The position numbers and the translations under genes are program-made. A stretch of DNA of 34,651 nucleotides from Firmicutes bacterium HGW-Firmicutes-14 (lineage in GTDB: Bacteria > Bacillota > Thermincolia > Thermincolales > UBA2595): contig PHAB01000025.1 of NCBI GenBank assembly GCA_002840275.1, positions 1-34,651 of the forward strand. Reading direction: 5' to 3'. This document shows positions 15,383 through 24,010 of the stretch, one piece after another (the stretch's first letter is position 1; each line of letters opens with the position of its first letter). The notes under the pieces are model-generated. The model worked only from the letters and a program-made list of their open reading frames with translations. It ran no database searches and was not told the origin of the DNA.

Positions 15383-16618
15383 TTATTTCACCCTGATACC
15401 TTCCTTAAGTTCTTTGTCATGGGGATTTAGGAGCACTTCATCCCCCTGGGCAAGGCCGTTTTTGATTTCAATCAGGTCATCTCCTTCAATGCCTGTCTTA
15501 ACCCGGGCTGTGACAGCAGAACCCTTCCGGACAACCCAGACAAATTTTTCACCTTTGTCACTGAACACCGCCTCTTTGGGCACAGCCAGGACGCCGCGTT
15601 TTTCCTGGGTGGTAACCGTTACATCCACCGTTGTGCCAGGGGTCAGGTTTATCCCCTCAGGACGCTTTGGCATCCTGATTATTACCTTGACTTTATCTTC
15701 AAGTATCCCCAGGGAAGACATCTTCTCTTCCGCCGCAGGGGCAACCCTGGCAATTTCCCCGGTCAGTTCTATGTCTTCACCCGGCATTTTCAGGACAACC
15801 CTGACCTCATCTCCGTTTTTGACGTTGACGATATCTTTACTGCTGACATAGGTTTCAATCTCCAGCAGATCTGTTGTCCCAACAGTAAACAGAATGGCCC
15901 CGGAAGTGACATAATCCCCTTCTTTCACTTTTTTGGCAAACACCAGGCCATCACGGTCACTGGTAATGCGGGCTTTTTCCTTTTGACCTCTGAGGTGTTC
16001 AAGGCGGGCAGTGATGCTCTCTATCTGGCCCTGATACTGGAGACTGCTGCCCTGGCTTTGCCTTTTTGCCGCATTCAGCGCTGTTTCAGCCTGTTCGACA
16101 GCCTTTTGTGCATTCTCCATAGCAGCCCTGGAACTATCCAACTGGGTCTTAGTAACGGCCCCTTCGTTATAAAGCTCCAGGTGCCTCTCATAATCATCCC
16201 TGGCCAGGTCATAATTTATCTTTGTTTCTTCCAGGGCCAGCTGCTGCTGGATCACCTGGTTCTGACCGGTTTGGGACAAGGCGCTCTCCTGCAGGCCTTT
16301 TACTGATTTCAGCTCCCCTTCCAGCTGGGCTATCTGGGCATCCAGGTCTTTTACATCAATCACGGCCAGAAGGGCGCTTTTCTCTACGGAATCCCCGACA
16401 TCAACATGTATCTCCCTGACCGTCCCCTGAACTTCACTGAAAATGTCCACGGCATCCTTGCTTACCAGGGTGCCTTTTTCGACCACAGTAGCGGTAACCG
16501 TGCCTTTCGCAGCTTCGGCCGTAGCCACATCCAGACCCTTGAACGCTGATACGGCAATTAATATAACCACCACCAGGATACCTGCACCTATAATGGCCCG
16601 CTTCTTCCATTTGGTCAT
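15383..16618 (-). CDS. Membrane-fusion/periplasmic adaptor protein of an ABC efflux system (MacA/HlyD family)
   Basis: 411 residues. An N-terminal membrane anchor (residues 7-25, AIIGAGILVVVILIAVSAF) is followed by a barrel-sandwich half (VSKDAVDIFSEVQGTVREIHVDVGD), a long coiled-coil hairpin with a typical LYNEGAVTKTQLDSS turn, then the second half (ITSDRDGLVFAKKVKEGDYV). Beta-barrel and membrane-proximal domains end in LAQGDEVLLNPHDKELKEG. In Gram-positives such adaptors work with MacB-like permeases to move drugs, peptides or lipids outward. It is the last gene of the TetR-ATPase-permease-adaptor set, 71 bases after the permease. Confidence 0.92.
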   Translation of the reverse strand: MTKWKKRAIIGAGILVVVILIAVSAFKGLDVATAEAAKGTVTATVVEKGTLVSKDAVDIFSEVQGTVREIHVDVGDSVEKSALLAVIDVKDLDAQIAQLEGELKSVKGLQESALSQTGQNQVIQQQLALEETKINYDLARDDYERHLELYNEGAVTKTQLDSSRAAMENAQKAVEQAETALNAAKRQSQGSSLQYQGQIESITARLEHLRGQKEKARITSDRDGLVFAKKVKEGDYVTSGAILFTVGTTDLLEIETYVSSKDIVNVKNGDEVRVVLKMPGEDIELTGEIARVAPAAEEKMSSLGILEDKVKVIIRMPKRPEGINLTPGTTVDVTVTTQEKRGVLAVPKEAVFSDKGEKFVWVVRKGSAVTARVKTGIEGDDLIEIKNGLAQGDEVLLNPHDKELKEGIRVK

Positions 16619-16689
16619 TCTGTTCTCCCCCTAGATATACTCATTTTTCTTCCTGCTACCTTGGGATATCAACCTGTTTCCTCAGAATA

Positions 16690-19044
16690 TCAATCCTGTT
16701 CTTTCAGCACATCGAGCATTGACAGTTTCGCAATCCTTTCCGTTGTCTTCCACTGAGCAGCCACCAGAAATGCAGCAGTCCCGGCGAGGGCAATGAGAAT
16801 ACTGCCCGGCTCCAGTATCAGCGGCATATTATAAATTTCACTGTCAATCGCATTGATTATTGCCCACAGCATGCCATAGCCCATTGGTATCCCAAGCGTA
16901 ACTGCCGCTCCGCCAAGAAGGCCCTGCTCAAATATAAGTATCCGCGCTATCTCTCCTTCTGTCATACCCATGACCATCAGGGTTGCCATCTCCCGTTCCC
17001 GCTCTGAGAGGGAAATGATATTTACATTATAAACAATAGCAAAACCCATTACGAAGGAAAAGAATAGCACTATGAACTGCTGGGCCTGTGAAGACTCCAT
17101 AAGCTCTTCAAACTGTTCTTTCATTTTGTTTTTATCATGGATGGCGGTAATGTTCTGACCCTGGTTGAGTACTCTTCTCACTTCCTCTGCCCGGTCAGAA
17201 TCTACCGTTACCAGGATGGATGAAGCTGCGGGAGCTGCCTGCATAATTTCACTGAGAGCGTCAATTTCCATATACGCACCCAAACCGACGTATTGGGGGA
17301 CCAGTTTTCTCACCTGCACCTGCCGTTCCCGCCGGTCACCCAAAAACGGCTTGATGGTTACGATATCCCCCTGCGAGATATCCATCGTTTTGGCCAGCTG
17401 CTCAGATATGACCAGCCCGCCTGACGGCAGGCTGACCGCTTCACCCCGGTCATTTACCAGGTGGTACAGGGAAGCCTGCCGGGGGAGGCCGGTAATAACC
17501 ATATCTTTTTCCCTCCACCCGTTGGTCAGGGTGACCGGCATTTCCAGAATAGGTTCCGCCTCCTTTACCCCTTCGATGTTTCGGGTGGCAGAAACCCCTT
17601 CTATCCTGTCGACGTAATTCTGCAGGCCGATTTTAATATCATAGCGTTCAACCTTTTCATACTGGAAGTCTATCAGGTAGTAAACCGCATCATAGGAGGC
17701 GCCGGATGCTATCATAATAGCAAACGCACTGGATATCCCAAACACAGCCATAAGGCTCCTCTGTTTGCTCCGGAACACGTTCCGGACTGCCATCTTACCC
17801 TGGGTGTTCAGGGCCTGCCAGATAACACTGATCCTCTCCACCAGGGTCTTTTTCCCCAATTTGGGGGCAGGGGGCCGCATGGCCTCCGCAGGGCTGAGTT
17901 TCAGTACTCCCTTACCCCCCTGGTATCCGGCGAAAAGGCTGAAAAGCAGTGACAGTATCGTGCCGGTCAAAAGGTATCCCACAGAAATCCTTCCGGTCAG
18001 GTCAGGTATGTTAAAAAATTGCTGGTACATCTGGGCGAAATAGAAGGACAGCCATGTCCCTCCGAGTCCCCCCAGCAGCCCGCCCAGGAAGCCGATAATG
18101 AATGCATAACCCAGGTAGTGACTGAGGATTTCCCAATCGGTAAAGCCAAAGGCCTTGAGGATGCCTATCTGGCCTCTCTGTTGTTCAACCATCCTGCGCA
18201 GCATTATATACAGGATACCCGCAGCCACCAACAGGAAAATAACCGGTGTGGTATTTACCGACCCTTCCAGGCCGACGATTTCCTGGGAAAGCATGGAATG
18301 GCTCAACTGGTCTTTGCGGGGATAAATCCGGGTCAGCCCATAGTGTTCCAGTATCCGGCTGACAGGCCTTTTAACAGAATTGAATTCAGTACCGCCTTCC
18401 AGGGTAAAGGCGATATCATTAATTGAACCATCCATTCCCAGGAGAGGGGCGGCCACAGAATATGGCACAAAAGCCACACCGAAGACGGTAGGGTCAGGAG
18501 TCAGGGTCTGCCCGCTGGGAATCTCGTACACATACTCAGGAGTGACAGCGGTGCCTGTTATGGTGAATTTTACTTCCCGGCCCCGGATAATGAGGGGTAT
18601 GCTGTCTCCTACACTATAACCATTGGCCTGTAAAAAAGCCGGTGACACCAGTATTTCCCGGCCTTCTCCGGAAGGTATGGAACCCTCCTCCAGCCTGAAC
18701 CGGTTGAGGTCCTGTTTCTCTTCAAAGGTCACCAGCCGCAGGACGGTATTTGCCTCTCCTGCCTGCTTATTCACCATGACATCCTGTACTATCCTTCCGA
18801 TAACCCTGTCGATCCCTTCAACCCCGCCTACATCTTCCACCAATCCGTAAGGGCCCCTGACAATCTGGGCAAACCCCTCGGCAAACCTATATTCACTGTA
18901 GTACTCGTCCTGCCGTTCGGTCAGGCTCTCCAGGGTCAGGGCCAGGGAGACATACATCATCAGCCCTATGACTATTACACTGATACAGGCAATGTACGCC
19001 CCATAGTTTTCCCTGATGTCCCTCAATAGTTTACGTTTTAACAT
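16690..19044 (-). CDS. ABC transporter permease with two FtsX-like domains
   Basis: 784 residues. Order: N-terminal helix (residues about 14-36), a large external domain, three helices of FtsX domain one (about 265-380, including QRGQIGILKAFGFTDWEIL), a linker ending LSPAEAMRPP, another helix (about 430), a second external domain, and a C-terminal FtsX domain (about 655-770, with EREMATLMVMGMTEGEIARI). This duplicated DUF214/FtsX layout is that of long-chain MacB- or BceB-like exporters where external domains handle substrate. The start overlaps the ATPase stop (TAATG), indicating coupled translation. The substrate is unknown; lipids, peptides or drugs are possible. Confidence 0.92.
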   Translation of the reverse strand: MLKRKLLRDIRENYGAYIACISVIVIGLMMYVSLALTLESLTERQDEYYSEYRFAEGFAQIVRGPYGLVEDVGGVEGIDRVIGRIVQDVMVNKQAGEANTVLRLVTFEEKQDLNRFRLEEGSIPSGEGREILVSPAFLQANGYSVGDSIPLIIRGREVKFTITGTAVTPEYVYEIPSGQTLTPDPTVFGVAFVPYSVAAPLLGMDGSINDIAFTLEGGTEFNSVKRPVSRILEHYGLTRIYPRKDQLSHSMLSQEIVGLEGSVNTTPVIFLLVAAGILYIMLRRMVEQQRGQIGILKAFGFTDWEILSHYLGYAFIIGFLGGLLGGLGGTWLSFYFAQMYQQFFNIPDLTGRISVGYLLTGTILSLLFSLFAGYQGGKGVLKLSPAEAMRPPAPKLGKKTLVERISVIWQALNTQGKMAVRNVFRSKQRSLMAVFGISSAFAIMIASGASYDAVYYLIDFQYEKVERYDIKIGLQNYVDRIEGVSATRNIEGVKEAEPILEMPVTLTNGWREKDMVITGLPRQASLYHLVNDRGEAVSLPSGGLVISEQLAKTMDISQGDIVTIKPFLGDRRERQVQVRKLVPQYVGLGAYMEIDALSEIMQAAPAASSILVTVDSDRAEEVRRVLNQGQNITAIHDKNKMKEQFEELMESSQAQQFIVLFFSFVMGFAIVYNVNIISLSEREREMATLMVMGMTEGEIARILIFEQGLLGGAAVTLGIPMGYGMLWAIINAIDSEIYNMPLILEPGSILIALAGTAAFLVAAQWKTTERIAKLSMLDVLKEQD

Positions 19045-19748
19045 TACCAGCTCACCTCATCGGCGGTAACCGGATTTTCGTTCTTCTCCACCTTGTCTAT
19101 CCTTCCATCCCTGATATAGACAACCCGGTCAGCCATGCCTCCGATAGCAGCATTATGGGTTATAACTATCAGGGTCTTGTTCATCTCCCGGTTAATATTT
19201 TGAAGGTAATTCAGAACCTGTTTCCCGGTTTCATAATCGAGGGCGCCGGTCGGCTCATCACAGAGAAGGACATCGGGGTTTTTGGCAATTGCCCTGGCAA
19301 TAGCCACCCTCTGCTGCTGGCCTCCGGAAAGCTGGGCAGGGAAATGTTCCTTCCTGTCGGCCAGGCCTATTTCACTCAAAACCATATCGGCTGAAAGGGG
19401 ATTGTCGGTAATTTCAGTGGCCAAAAGCACGTTTTCATATGCGGTAAGGTTAGGCATCAGGTTATAAAACTGGAATATGAAACCTACTGCCTCCCTTCTA
19501 AACATGGTAAGTTCCCGTTTAGTCATATTCTGCAGGGGGGTCCCTCTGAATACGAATTCCCCTTCGGTGGGGCTGTCCATACCCCCCAGGATATTAAGCA
19601 AAGTACTCTTGCCGGAGCCGCTGGGACCAAGAATCACAATAAACTCCCCTTCAGCAACTTCCAGGTCTACCCCTTTCAGGGCATGGACCGGTACTTCGCC
19701 GGTATAAAATGTCTTATGCAGGTTTCTGGTCAGGATAACAGTTTCCAT
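19044..19748 (-). CDS. ABC transporter ATP-binding protein, MacB/LolD family
   Basis: 234 residues. Walker [11 protein letters not shown] near residues 40-49, the Q-loop [18 protein letters not shown], the signature [16 protein letters not shown], Walker [13 protein letters not shown] and the H-loop IVITHN. The [11 protein letters not shown] and CDEPTGALD segments are typical of the LolD/MacB group, which drives FtsX-type permeases like its downstream neighbour. It lies 41 bases after the TetR stop. Its ribosome site AGGAGCAG lies in a 15-base tandem duplication, giving two copies of the site. Confidence 0.93.
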   Translation of the reverse strand: METVILTRNLHKTFYTGEVPVHALKGVDLEVAEGEFIVILGPSGSGKSTLLNILGGMDSPTEGEFVFRGTPLQNMTKRELTMFRREAVGFIFQFYNLMPNLTAYENVLLATEITDNPLSADMVLSEIGLADRKEHFPAQLSGGQQQRVAIARAIAKNPDVLLCDEPTGALDYETGKQVLNYLQNINREMNKTLIVITHNAAIGGMADRVVYIRDGRIDKVEKNENPVTADEVSW

Positions 19749-19776
19749 TATTATCTGCTCCTTTATTATCTGCTCC
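19748..19776. repeat. Tandem duplication of the ATPase ribosome binding site
   Basis: A 15-base unit (minus strand AGGAGCAGATAATAA) occurs twice in tandem (19748-19762, and 19763-19776 with 14 of 15 bases). Each copy holds AGGAGCAG; the copy nearest the ATG is at normal distance. Confidence 0.8.
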
Positions 19777-19789
19777 GTCTTTTTCCCGG

Positions 19790-20461
19790 TTATTTACCCC
19801 ATCCCTTTGCTTCCAGGCCGCCGCGGACAAAATCCATTATTTCTCTGACCGTATCCCTTATAGCATCCTCGGTAAACCCCTTTGCCAGTTGGGGATTAGT
19901 GATAAACTCATGCATATTAACATTTTGGGCTTCCAAAAAATATTCCATCAGCCCAAAACCTATTGTGGAATACAGCAGATGGGCCATGAGCCGGGTGTTG
20001 AAGCCACGGCGCACTGTTCCTTCCTGCTGTCCCAGGACAATCATGTTTTCAAACCAATCCATCGCCGTCTGCTTCGACTGGGAAAAGAATTCCTGCAGAA
20101 CCTCTTCTCCCATAGGGTCCATGGCGTTGGCCAGAACCTGCCCCAGTTTGGGGTGATCCAGGCTGAACCGGGTACTGGCATAAACAGCCTGCTCCAGGGA
20201 TGCAAAAAAATCCCCGGCCGGTTCCATACCTTCCTTAATGTAAGCCATCTTTTCCTCGACAGCCATATCCAGGAGATAACTATACAGGTCCTTTTTATCC
20301 TCAAAATACTGGTACATACTCCCCTTGGCAATCCCTGCCCGGGATACAATATTGGACAGTGATGCCTTACTATACGGCTTACCGGCAAACTCTTCAACGG
20401 CCACATCGATTATTCGTTGTCTCTTGTCTTCAGGCAGGTTCAGAAAAGTCGGTTTTACCAC
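19790..20461 (-). CDS. TetR/AcrR-family regulator of the efflux operon
   Basis: 223 residues. The N-terminal helix-turn-helix region is [20 protein letters not shown] followed by [20 protein letters not shown] and [11 protein letters not shown], the family hallmark (about residues 5-55). A long helical ligand-binding domain follows. It is the first gene of the efflux operon and the promoter upstream carries a large palindrome, so it most likely represses its own operon until an exported compound binds. The start used is at 20461; no strong ribosome site is evident just upstream (AGTGAAGCACAGTGG). Confidence 0.93.
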   Translation of the reverse strand: MVKPTFLNLPEDKRQRIIDVAVEEFAGKPYSKASLSNIVSRAGIAKGSMYQYFEDKKDLYSYLLDMAVEEKMAYIKEGMEPAGDFFASLEQAVYASTRFSLDHPKLGQVLANAMDPMGEEVLQEFFSQSKQTAMDWFENMIVLGQQEGTVRRGFNTRLMAHLLYSTIGFGLMEYFLEAQNVNMHEFITNPQLAKGFTEDAIRDTVREIMDFVRGGLEAKGWGK

Positions 20462-20524
20462 TGTGCTTCACTCCCAGTCAAATCAACGGCCTGTGATTTG
20501 TTAGTCATCTAATGGGTTAATTAT

Positions 20525-20585
20525 GTGACTATGGAGTCACGTGACCACTTAGTCATATTATAGTCATAAATTCAGCCCCTGTCAA
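20525..20585 (-). promoter_or_regulatory. Promoter and TetR operator of the efflux operon
   Basis: Minus strand: -35 TTGACA (20580-20585), 17-base spacer, -10 TATAAT (20557-20562). Just downstream, covering the predicted start of transcription, is an imperfect palindrome centred on CACGTG with GACTA/TAGTC outer arms (20525-20556). It also contains the shorter perfect dyad GTGACT-ATGG-AGTCAC (20525-20540). Position and symmetry suit repression by the TetR protein encoded about 90 bases downstream. Confidence 0.85.
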
Positions 20586-20652
20586 TACAGTGGGCTGAAC
20601 TTGTGTTGACTGATTTTCAGTTGAAAATCCTCTTCTGATGGCTAACCACCGG

Positions 20653-21468
20653 TTAGAATTTGACCGGCAAGGCCAATTCTTCAATCAATTCCCCGTTCTC
20701 CATATTTTCATATGAAAATATGATATGTCCGGCCGGATTGGTAGGCTGCTCGTACGAAAGATCAACTTCAAATTCCCCCCAACCAGGGGCTCCTTCGGAT
20801 GCTGTCATAAACTCCCTGGCCAGTTGGTTATGCCCGTCTTCAACAGTAATGCGGAAAGTGGCTTCAAATACCCGGGCCTTTCCGCGGACAGTCACGGGGT
20901 TGGCAATCTTTTCACCTTCGCGGGGTAAAAACACAATGAAGCTTTTACTGGCCCCAAGTTTCATGCCTTCAGGTATTTCAATAACCTCAAGTTTTACGGC
21001 CTGGTTATTGTCTTTACCTGTTTCATACACCTCAACCGGGCTGTCATCATCAATTATGCTTACTGTTTCATACGGGAAAACAGAAGCCCCGGAATAATCT
21101 TCTTCTGCAGGTTTAGTAAAGGAAACTTCTACGACCCAGTTCCCGTCCTTTTTGGCCACCTCGTCCACTTTCACATCATATCCCGGGCTGAACTTCTCTC
21201 CCATACTGACCAGCACCGTGCGGTACCCGTCCAGTTTTTGCAGGAAAACCCCTTCATAAGGGCGATATCTCTCAGTCCAGTCCTTAATGCCTTCCACCGG
21301 GGCATCCTGCCCGATATAATAGTCCTTTTTGTCTTTACCGCCGTCTTCCTGGACGGTACCCGGCCCTTTAGGTTCAGGCTCTTTTTCCCCGCCCAATAAA
21401 TTACAGCCTGAAAAAACAAGGGCTGACAGGATAAGGACCAATCCGGCTATAACCAGCAATTTCCTCAT
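20653..21468 (-). CDS. Secreted lipoprotein with PrcB_C-like and Gmad2 domains
   Basis: 271 residues. The lipoprotein signal is MRKLLVIAGLVLILSALVF followed by the lipobox FSGC at about residues 19-22. A charged linker (GGEKEPEPKGPG) follows. Residues about 80-160 (RTVLVSMGEKFSPGYDVKVD and VVEVSFTKPAEED) resemble the PrcB C-terminal domain. Residues about 175-271 (SFIVFLPREGEKIANPVTVR, REFMTASEGAPGWGEFEVDL) match the immunoglobulin-like Gmad2 domain found in bacillotal spore and cell-surface proteins. It is probably a cell-envelope binding protein of unknown ligand. Monocistronic on the minus strand, upstream of the efflux promoter. The start ATG 21468 has AAAGGAGG close by. Confidence 0.8.
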   Translation of the reverse strand: MRKLLVIAGLVLILSALVFSGCNLLGGEKEPEPKGPGTVQEDGGKDKKDYYIGQDAPVEGIKDWTERYRPYEGVFLQKLDGYRTVLVSMGEKFSPGYDVKVDEVAKKDGNWVVEVSFTKPAEEDYSGASVFPYETVSIIDDDSPVEVYETGKDNNQAVKLEVIEIPEGMKLGASKSFIVFLPREGEKIANPVTVRGKARVFEATFRITVEDGHNQLAREFMTASEGAPGWGEFEVDLSYEQPTNPAGHIIFSYENMENGELIEELALPVKF

Positions 21469-21701
21469 AAAAATACCTCCTTTCTATCAGTTATTATTCG
21501 GATTATTCTCCCCAAAATATACATTCGGGGGAAGTTGCGTTTTTTTTTATAATTTTGCGGGCAAAAGCTTTTTGAACATTTACTGCACCTCCGTAAAAAG
21601 TCTTGGCTGCGCATGGACCCTGGCAACTCCCGCGGCATCATATATGCCGGTTTCTCTGATAATCAAACAGGTTAACCCCCCATTACCCTTTTGGTTCGTA
21701 A

Positions 21702-22955
21702 TTATTTTCTCCCGGTCAGGGTATCTAACAGAATATTCCCCGCCAGCCGGGCCAGGGCAGGCATATGCCTGAATTTGAACAAAACCCACAGGAGGCTTTT
21801 TCTCATATCCTTGGCATCACAGAACTGGTTCAGGAAGTCATCTTTTTCCCTCTCACACAATTTAAACAGGGACGTAAAAGTAGCATTGGATTTCATCCTG
21901 TTCCACAAAAACCTGTAACGGACCTGCCGGCTGAAATAACTAATCATTTCGGCTTCCGCTTCCATCAGGTTATGTATTTGCTTCAGGGCCTGGCTGTCTC
22001 CGTCAAGATGGTCGGGAATCAGTTTCGCAGCTGTTATCCCTGATACCAGGGCTCCCTTTATCCCATCTGCGGAAAACGCCCCGCAATACCCTGCCGCATC
22101 CCCGATGAGGATAACATCATCTGAAACCGTATTCGGCAGCACCCCTCCCACCGGAAAATACCCGCCATATTTGATAAGGGGTTTTTCTTCATATAACCTT
22201 ATATATTCCTTCCATCTCAGCAGGTTTATCATATTATCAAGTTTGTTCTCCTGCTTAATATTGGAATCATATGTGGCGTAACCTATCCGGAACACCTTTT
22301 TCCCGCTGACAAAGTTTGGGGCTATCCATCCGCCGTAACCCAGGGAAAAACTCCCAAACCATAGATGATAGACTGTGCGGTCCGGCTTTTCTCCAAACAA
22401 CGGTTCACCGGCAAATACCTTCTCATATGCAAACAGTATTTTAGTGTTTTTTGACAGGTCAGGACTTCCCGCAGCCACGACGGATTTAGTTCCATCAGCC
22501 CCCACCAGGAGGCGGCAGCGTACTGAGACTGCCGAGTTATCTCCTTCTTTGAACCGGACTATGATTGGATGTATTTCTCCGGTTTCCCTGTCCCAGGTCT
22601 CTACCCTGGCCCCTGTTTTAAGGGTCACATTGGGGCCGAGTTTTCCGGCCATGGAGCCAAGCAGCCCCGGTGTATCCGTCGAAAATATCCAGGGGAAATC
22701 TGTCCCGGAGAAGAAATGGCTCGACCAATCAGGAGCAAGTACACATATATCCTCTATCCGGTTAGTAATATAGCTTCTCACATCTGTTAAATCTGAAAGG
22801 ATGCCCCTGGTAGCAACCGTAATCAAACCGGTTGTATTGGCCCCGGCATCAACCTGGCTTTTCTGTTCCAGTATGAGTACTTTCAAAGACGGCGGAACCC
22901 GCATAGCCAGAGCCAAACCTGAAAACCCGGCACCCACAATGATAATATCGTAAAT
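21702..22955 (-). CDS. FAD-dependent oxidoreductase, geranylgeranyl reductase/FixC-like, apparently with an ATT start
   Basis: About 417 residues. The dinucleotide-binding motif YDIIIVGAGFSGLALA is at the N terminus. The conserved LLVGADGTKS lies mid-protein, and the second FAD motif VILIGDAAGYCGAFSADGIK near residue 290. The last 120 residues are helical. Family members reduce isoprenoid lipids or quinone-like substrates, but the substrate here is unknown. The usual GTG start at 22937 would delete the first strand (YDIII) and lies too far (27 bases) from the only ribosome site, GAGGTGAT at 22961-22968. An in-frame stop precedes. ATT at 22955 is well spaced and restores the full motif, so ATT is the preferred start; a lost ATG is the alternative. 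Confidence 0.82.
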   Translation of the reverse strand: MYDIIIVGAGFSGLALAMRVPPSLKVLILEQKSQVDAGANTTGLITVATRGILSDLTDVRSYITNRIEDICVLAPDWSSHFFSGTDFPWIFSTDTPGLLGSMAGKLGPNVTLKTGARVETWDRETGEIHPIIVRFKEGDNSAVSVRCRLLVGADGTKSVVAAGSPDLSKNTKILFAYEKVFAGEPLFGEKPDRTVYHLWFGSFSLGYGGWIAPNFVSGKKVFRIGYATYDSNIKQENKLDNMINLLRWKEYIRLYEEKPLIKYGGYFPVGGVLPNTVSDDVILIGDAAGYCGAFSADGIKGALVSGITAAKLIPDHLDGDSQALKQIHNLMEAEAEMISYFSRQVRYRFLWNRMKSNATFTSLFKLCEREKDDFLNQFCDAKDMRKSLLWVLFKFRHMPALARLAGNILLDTLTGRK

Positions 22956-23046
22956 GGGAAATCACCTCAGTTCGAACGCTTTTATGCAAACATATTGCTA
23001 TTTCTGTCCGGATAGACGTACTTCCTTTAATTTACTGAACAAAAAA

Positions 23047-23070
23047 CCGGAACTTTTTTGCCTTCCGGTC
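23047..23070 (-). terminator. Hairpin with T-run between divergent genes
   Basis: On the minus strand ACCGGAA pairs with TTCCGGT across an A-rich loop, and TTTTTTG follows. It lies about 90 bases before the FAD gene, so it would act as an attenuator of that gene or a stop for antisense transcription of the small gene at 23100. No transcript is known. Confidence 0.4.
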
Positions 23071-23099
23071 GTCATTACTAATGAAGGGAGGAATGATTT

Positions 23100-23306
23100 A
23101 TGATAAAAAATTACCTGTGGGCTATTATCATTGCCCTTCTGATAGCTCTGGGTACATATTCTATATATAACGGTTATTCAAATGAGCCAAGATTATTCAG
23201 CGAAATATACGGCAATGGGTATAAGGTGAAACAAGGCCCGAAATATCTGGTAGACAAGGATATAAGCAAGGAATTGAAGGTTTTTTGTAACTCGTTAAGT
23301 GGTTAA
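23100..23306 (+). CDS. Small secreted or membrane-anchored hypothetical protein (68 aa)
   Basis: Start ATG 23100 follows AAGGGAGGAATGATTT, an excellent site. It begins with a membrane helix (residues about 5-22, YLWAIIIALLIALGTYSIY), then a polar outer part of about 45 residues with many Lys and Tyr (YGNGYKVKQGPKYLVDKDIS). There is one Cys near the end and no lipobox. A strong terminator directly follows. No family recognised. Divergent from the FAD gene. Confidence 0.7.
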   Translation: MIKNYLWAIIIALLIALGTYSIYNGYSNEPRLFSEIYGNGYKVKQGPKYLVDKDISKELKVFCNSLSG

Positions 23307-23308
23307 AT

Positions 23309-23345
23309 AAACAACCGGCAGACTGCACTGCCGGTTGTTTTCTTT
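23309..23345 (+). terminator. Bidirectional terminator between convergent genes
   Basis: ACAACCGGCAG (23311-23321) pairs with CTGCCGGTTGT (23328-23338), followed on the plus strand by TTTTCTTTTAT and on the minus strand by TTATTT. It serves the 68-aa gene and the DUF2680 gene. Confidence 0.9.
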
Positions 23346-23367
23346 TATGTCCATAGGCTTCTTTTAA

Positions 23368-23760
23368 TTAAATGCTCTGTCCCTGGGCTGCTCCCCAGCC
23401 GCCCCTCATCATTGGGCCACCGAAGCCTGCCCCGGCTCCACTGCCGCCGTATCCGGCATTAGCGCCATAACCGCCGCAGCCCCTGCCGCCGCCTCCCATC
23501 ATGCCCGGTCCGGGAAGAATGCCGTTTTCATCACGGTATTTTTCCATTTCATCGACACGGTCCTTGATGGCTTTACCTTCATCAGCTGTCAGTTCACCGG
23601 CTTCAACATACTTATCAACCAGCTTCTTGCGCAATTCCAGCATTTGTTTGTGAATGTCCAGGATCTCTGTTTTCTGCGCATCGGTGACTGCAGCAAATGC
23701 AGGTATCGCAAAGGCCAGCACCAGGATGACACTCAGGGCTACCAGTAACTTTTTCTTCAT
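23368..23760 (-). CDS. Secreted DUF2680 (YckD-like) protein with glycine-rich tail
   Basis: 130 residues. Signal peptide MKKKLLVALSVILVLAFAIP, cleaved near AFAAV. A helical DUF2680 core follows (residues about 25-85: VTDAQKTEILDIHKQMLELR, then LTADEGKAIKDRVDEMEKYR). The tail is Gly-, Met- and Ala-rich (GPGMMGGGGRGCGGYG and onward) with one Cys. The family is widespread in spore-forming Bacillota, with no firm function. The Met/Gly tail could bind metal, but that is a guess. Start ATG 23760 follows GAGGAGGG. A -10 box and direct repeats upstream suggest control by a response regulator. Confidence 0.85.
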   Translation of the reverse strand: MKKKLLVALSVILVLAFAIPAFAAVTDAQKTEILDIHKQMLELRKKLVDKYVEAGELTADEGKAIKDRVDEMEKYRDENGILPGPGMMGGGGRGCGGYGANAGYGGSGAGAGFGGPMMRGGWGAAQGQSI

Positions 23761-23803
23761 TAGTTTTTCCCTCCTCTAAATTTTATTTTTTGCTTATAAG
23801 CCC

Positions 23804-23862
23804 AGTATACCGCCCCTATGTGATAAATGTAGGGTGAAATTGTGAACATTTTATGAACATTT
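23804..23862 (-). promoter_or_regulatory. Promoter of the DUF2680 gene with 11-base-spaced direct repeats
   Basis: Minus strand -10 TATACT at 23804-23809 with no good -35. Upstream, TGAACATTT (plus strand) occurs at 23843-23851 and 23854-23862, an exact 9-base repeat with an 11-base period. This is the spacing expected of OmpR/PhoP-type regulators activating a promoter with a poor -35. Confidence 0.5.
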
Positions 23863-23875
23863 AGGTTTCTGGTAC

Positions 23876-23929
23876 AAAAAAAATTTTGGGCTGCCCTAAC
23901 CTGTCCGGGAACAGGTTAAAAAACAGCCC
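23876..23929 (-). terminator. Nested hairpin terminator downstream of the first MCP-CheW operon
   Basis: Outer stem GGGCTG (23888-23893) with CAGCCC (23924-23929), inner stem AACCTGT (23898-23904) with ACAGGTT (23911-23917). On the minus strand it is followed by AAAATTTTTTTT. It lies about 200 bases after the CheW stop, with a small plus-strand gene in between. Confidence 0.65.
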
Positions 23930-24010
23930 GAAGAATAATATTCAGTGCCTGCAGCGGGGAAAATACCCCTTAGTTGAGTTCATTATTTCATTCATTTGAG
24001 GTGATTAATT

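Noticed and set aside
21547-21579. A 10-codon frame (MFKKLLPAKL) with a perfect GGAGGTGCA site, minus strand
   Set aside because: Too short to support as a gene; it could be a vestige or leader, but nothing confirms it.
21580-21789. A 69-codon minus-strand frame at the end of the FAD gene
   Set aside because: It overlaps the real gene in another frame; its last 30 codons have no recognisable family and no ribosome site.
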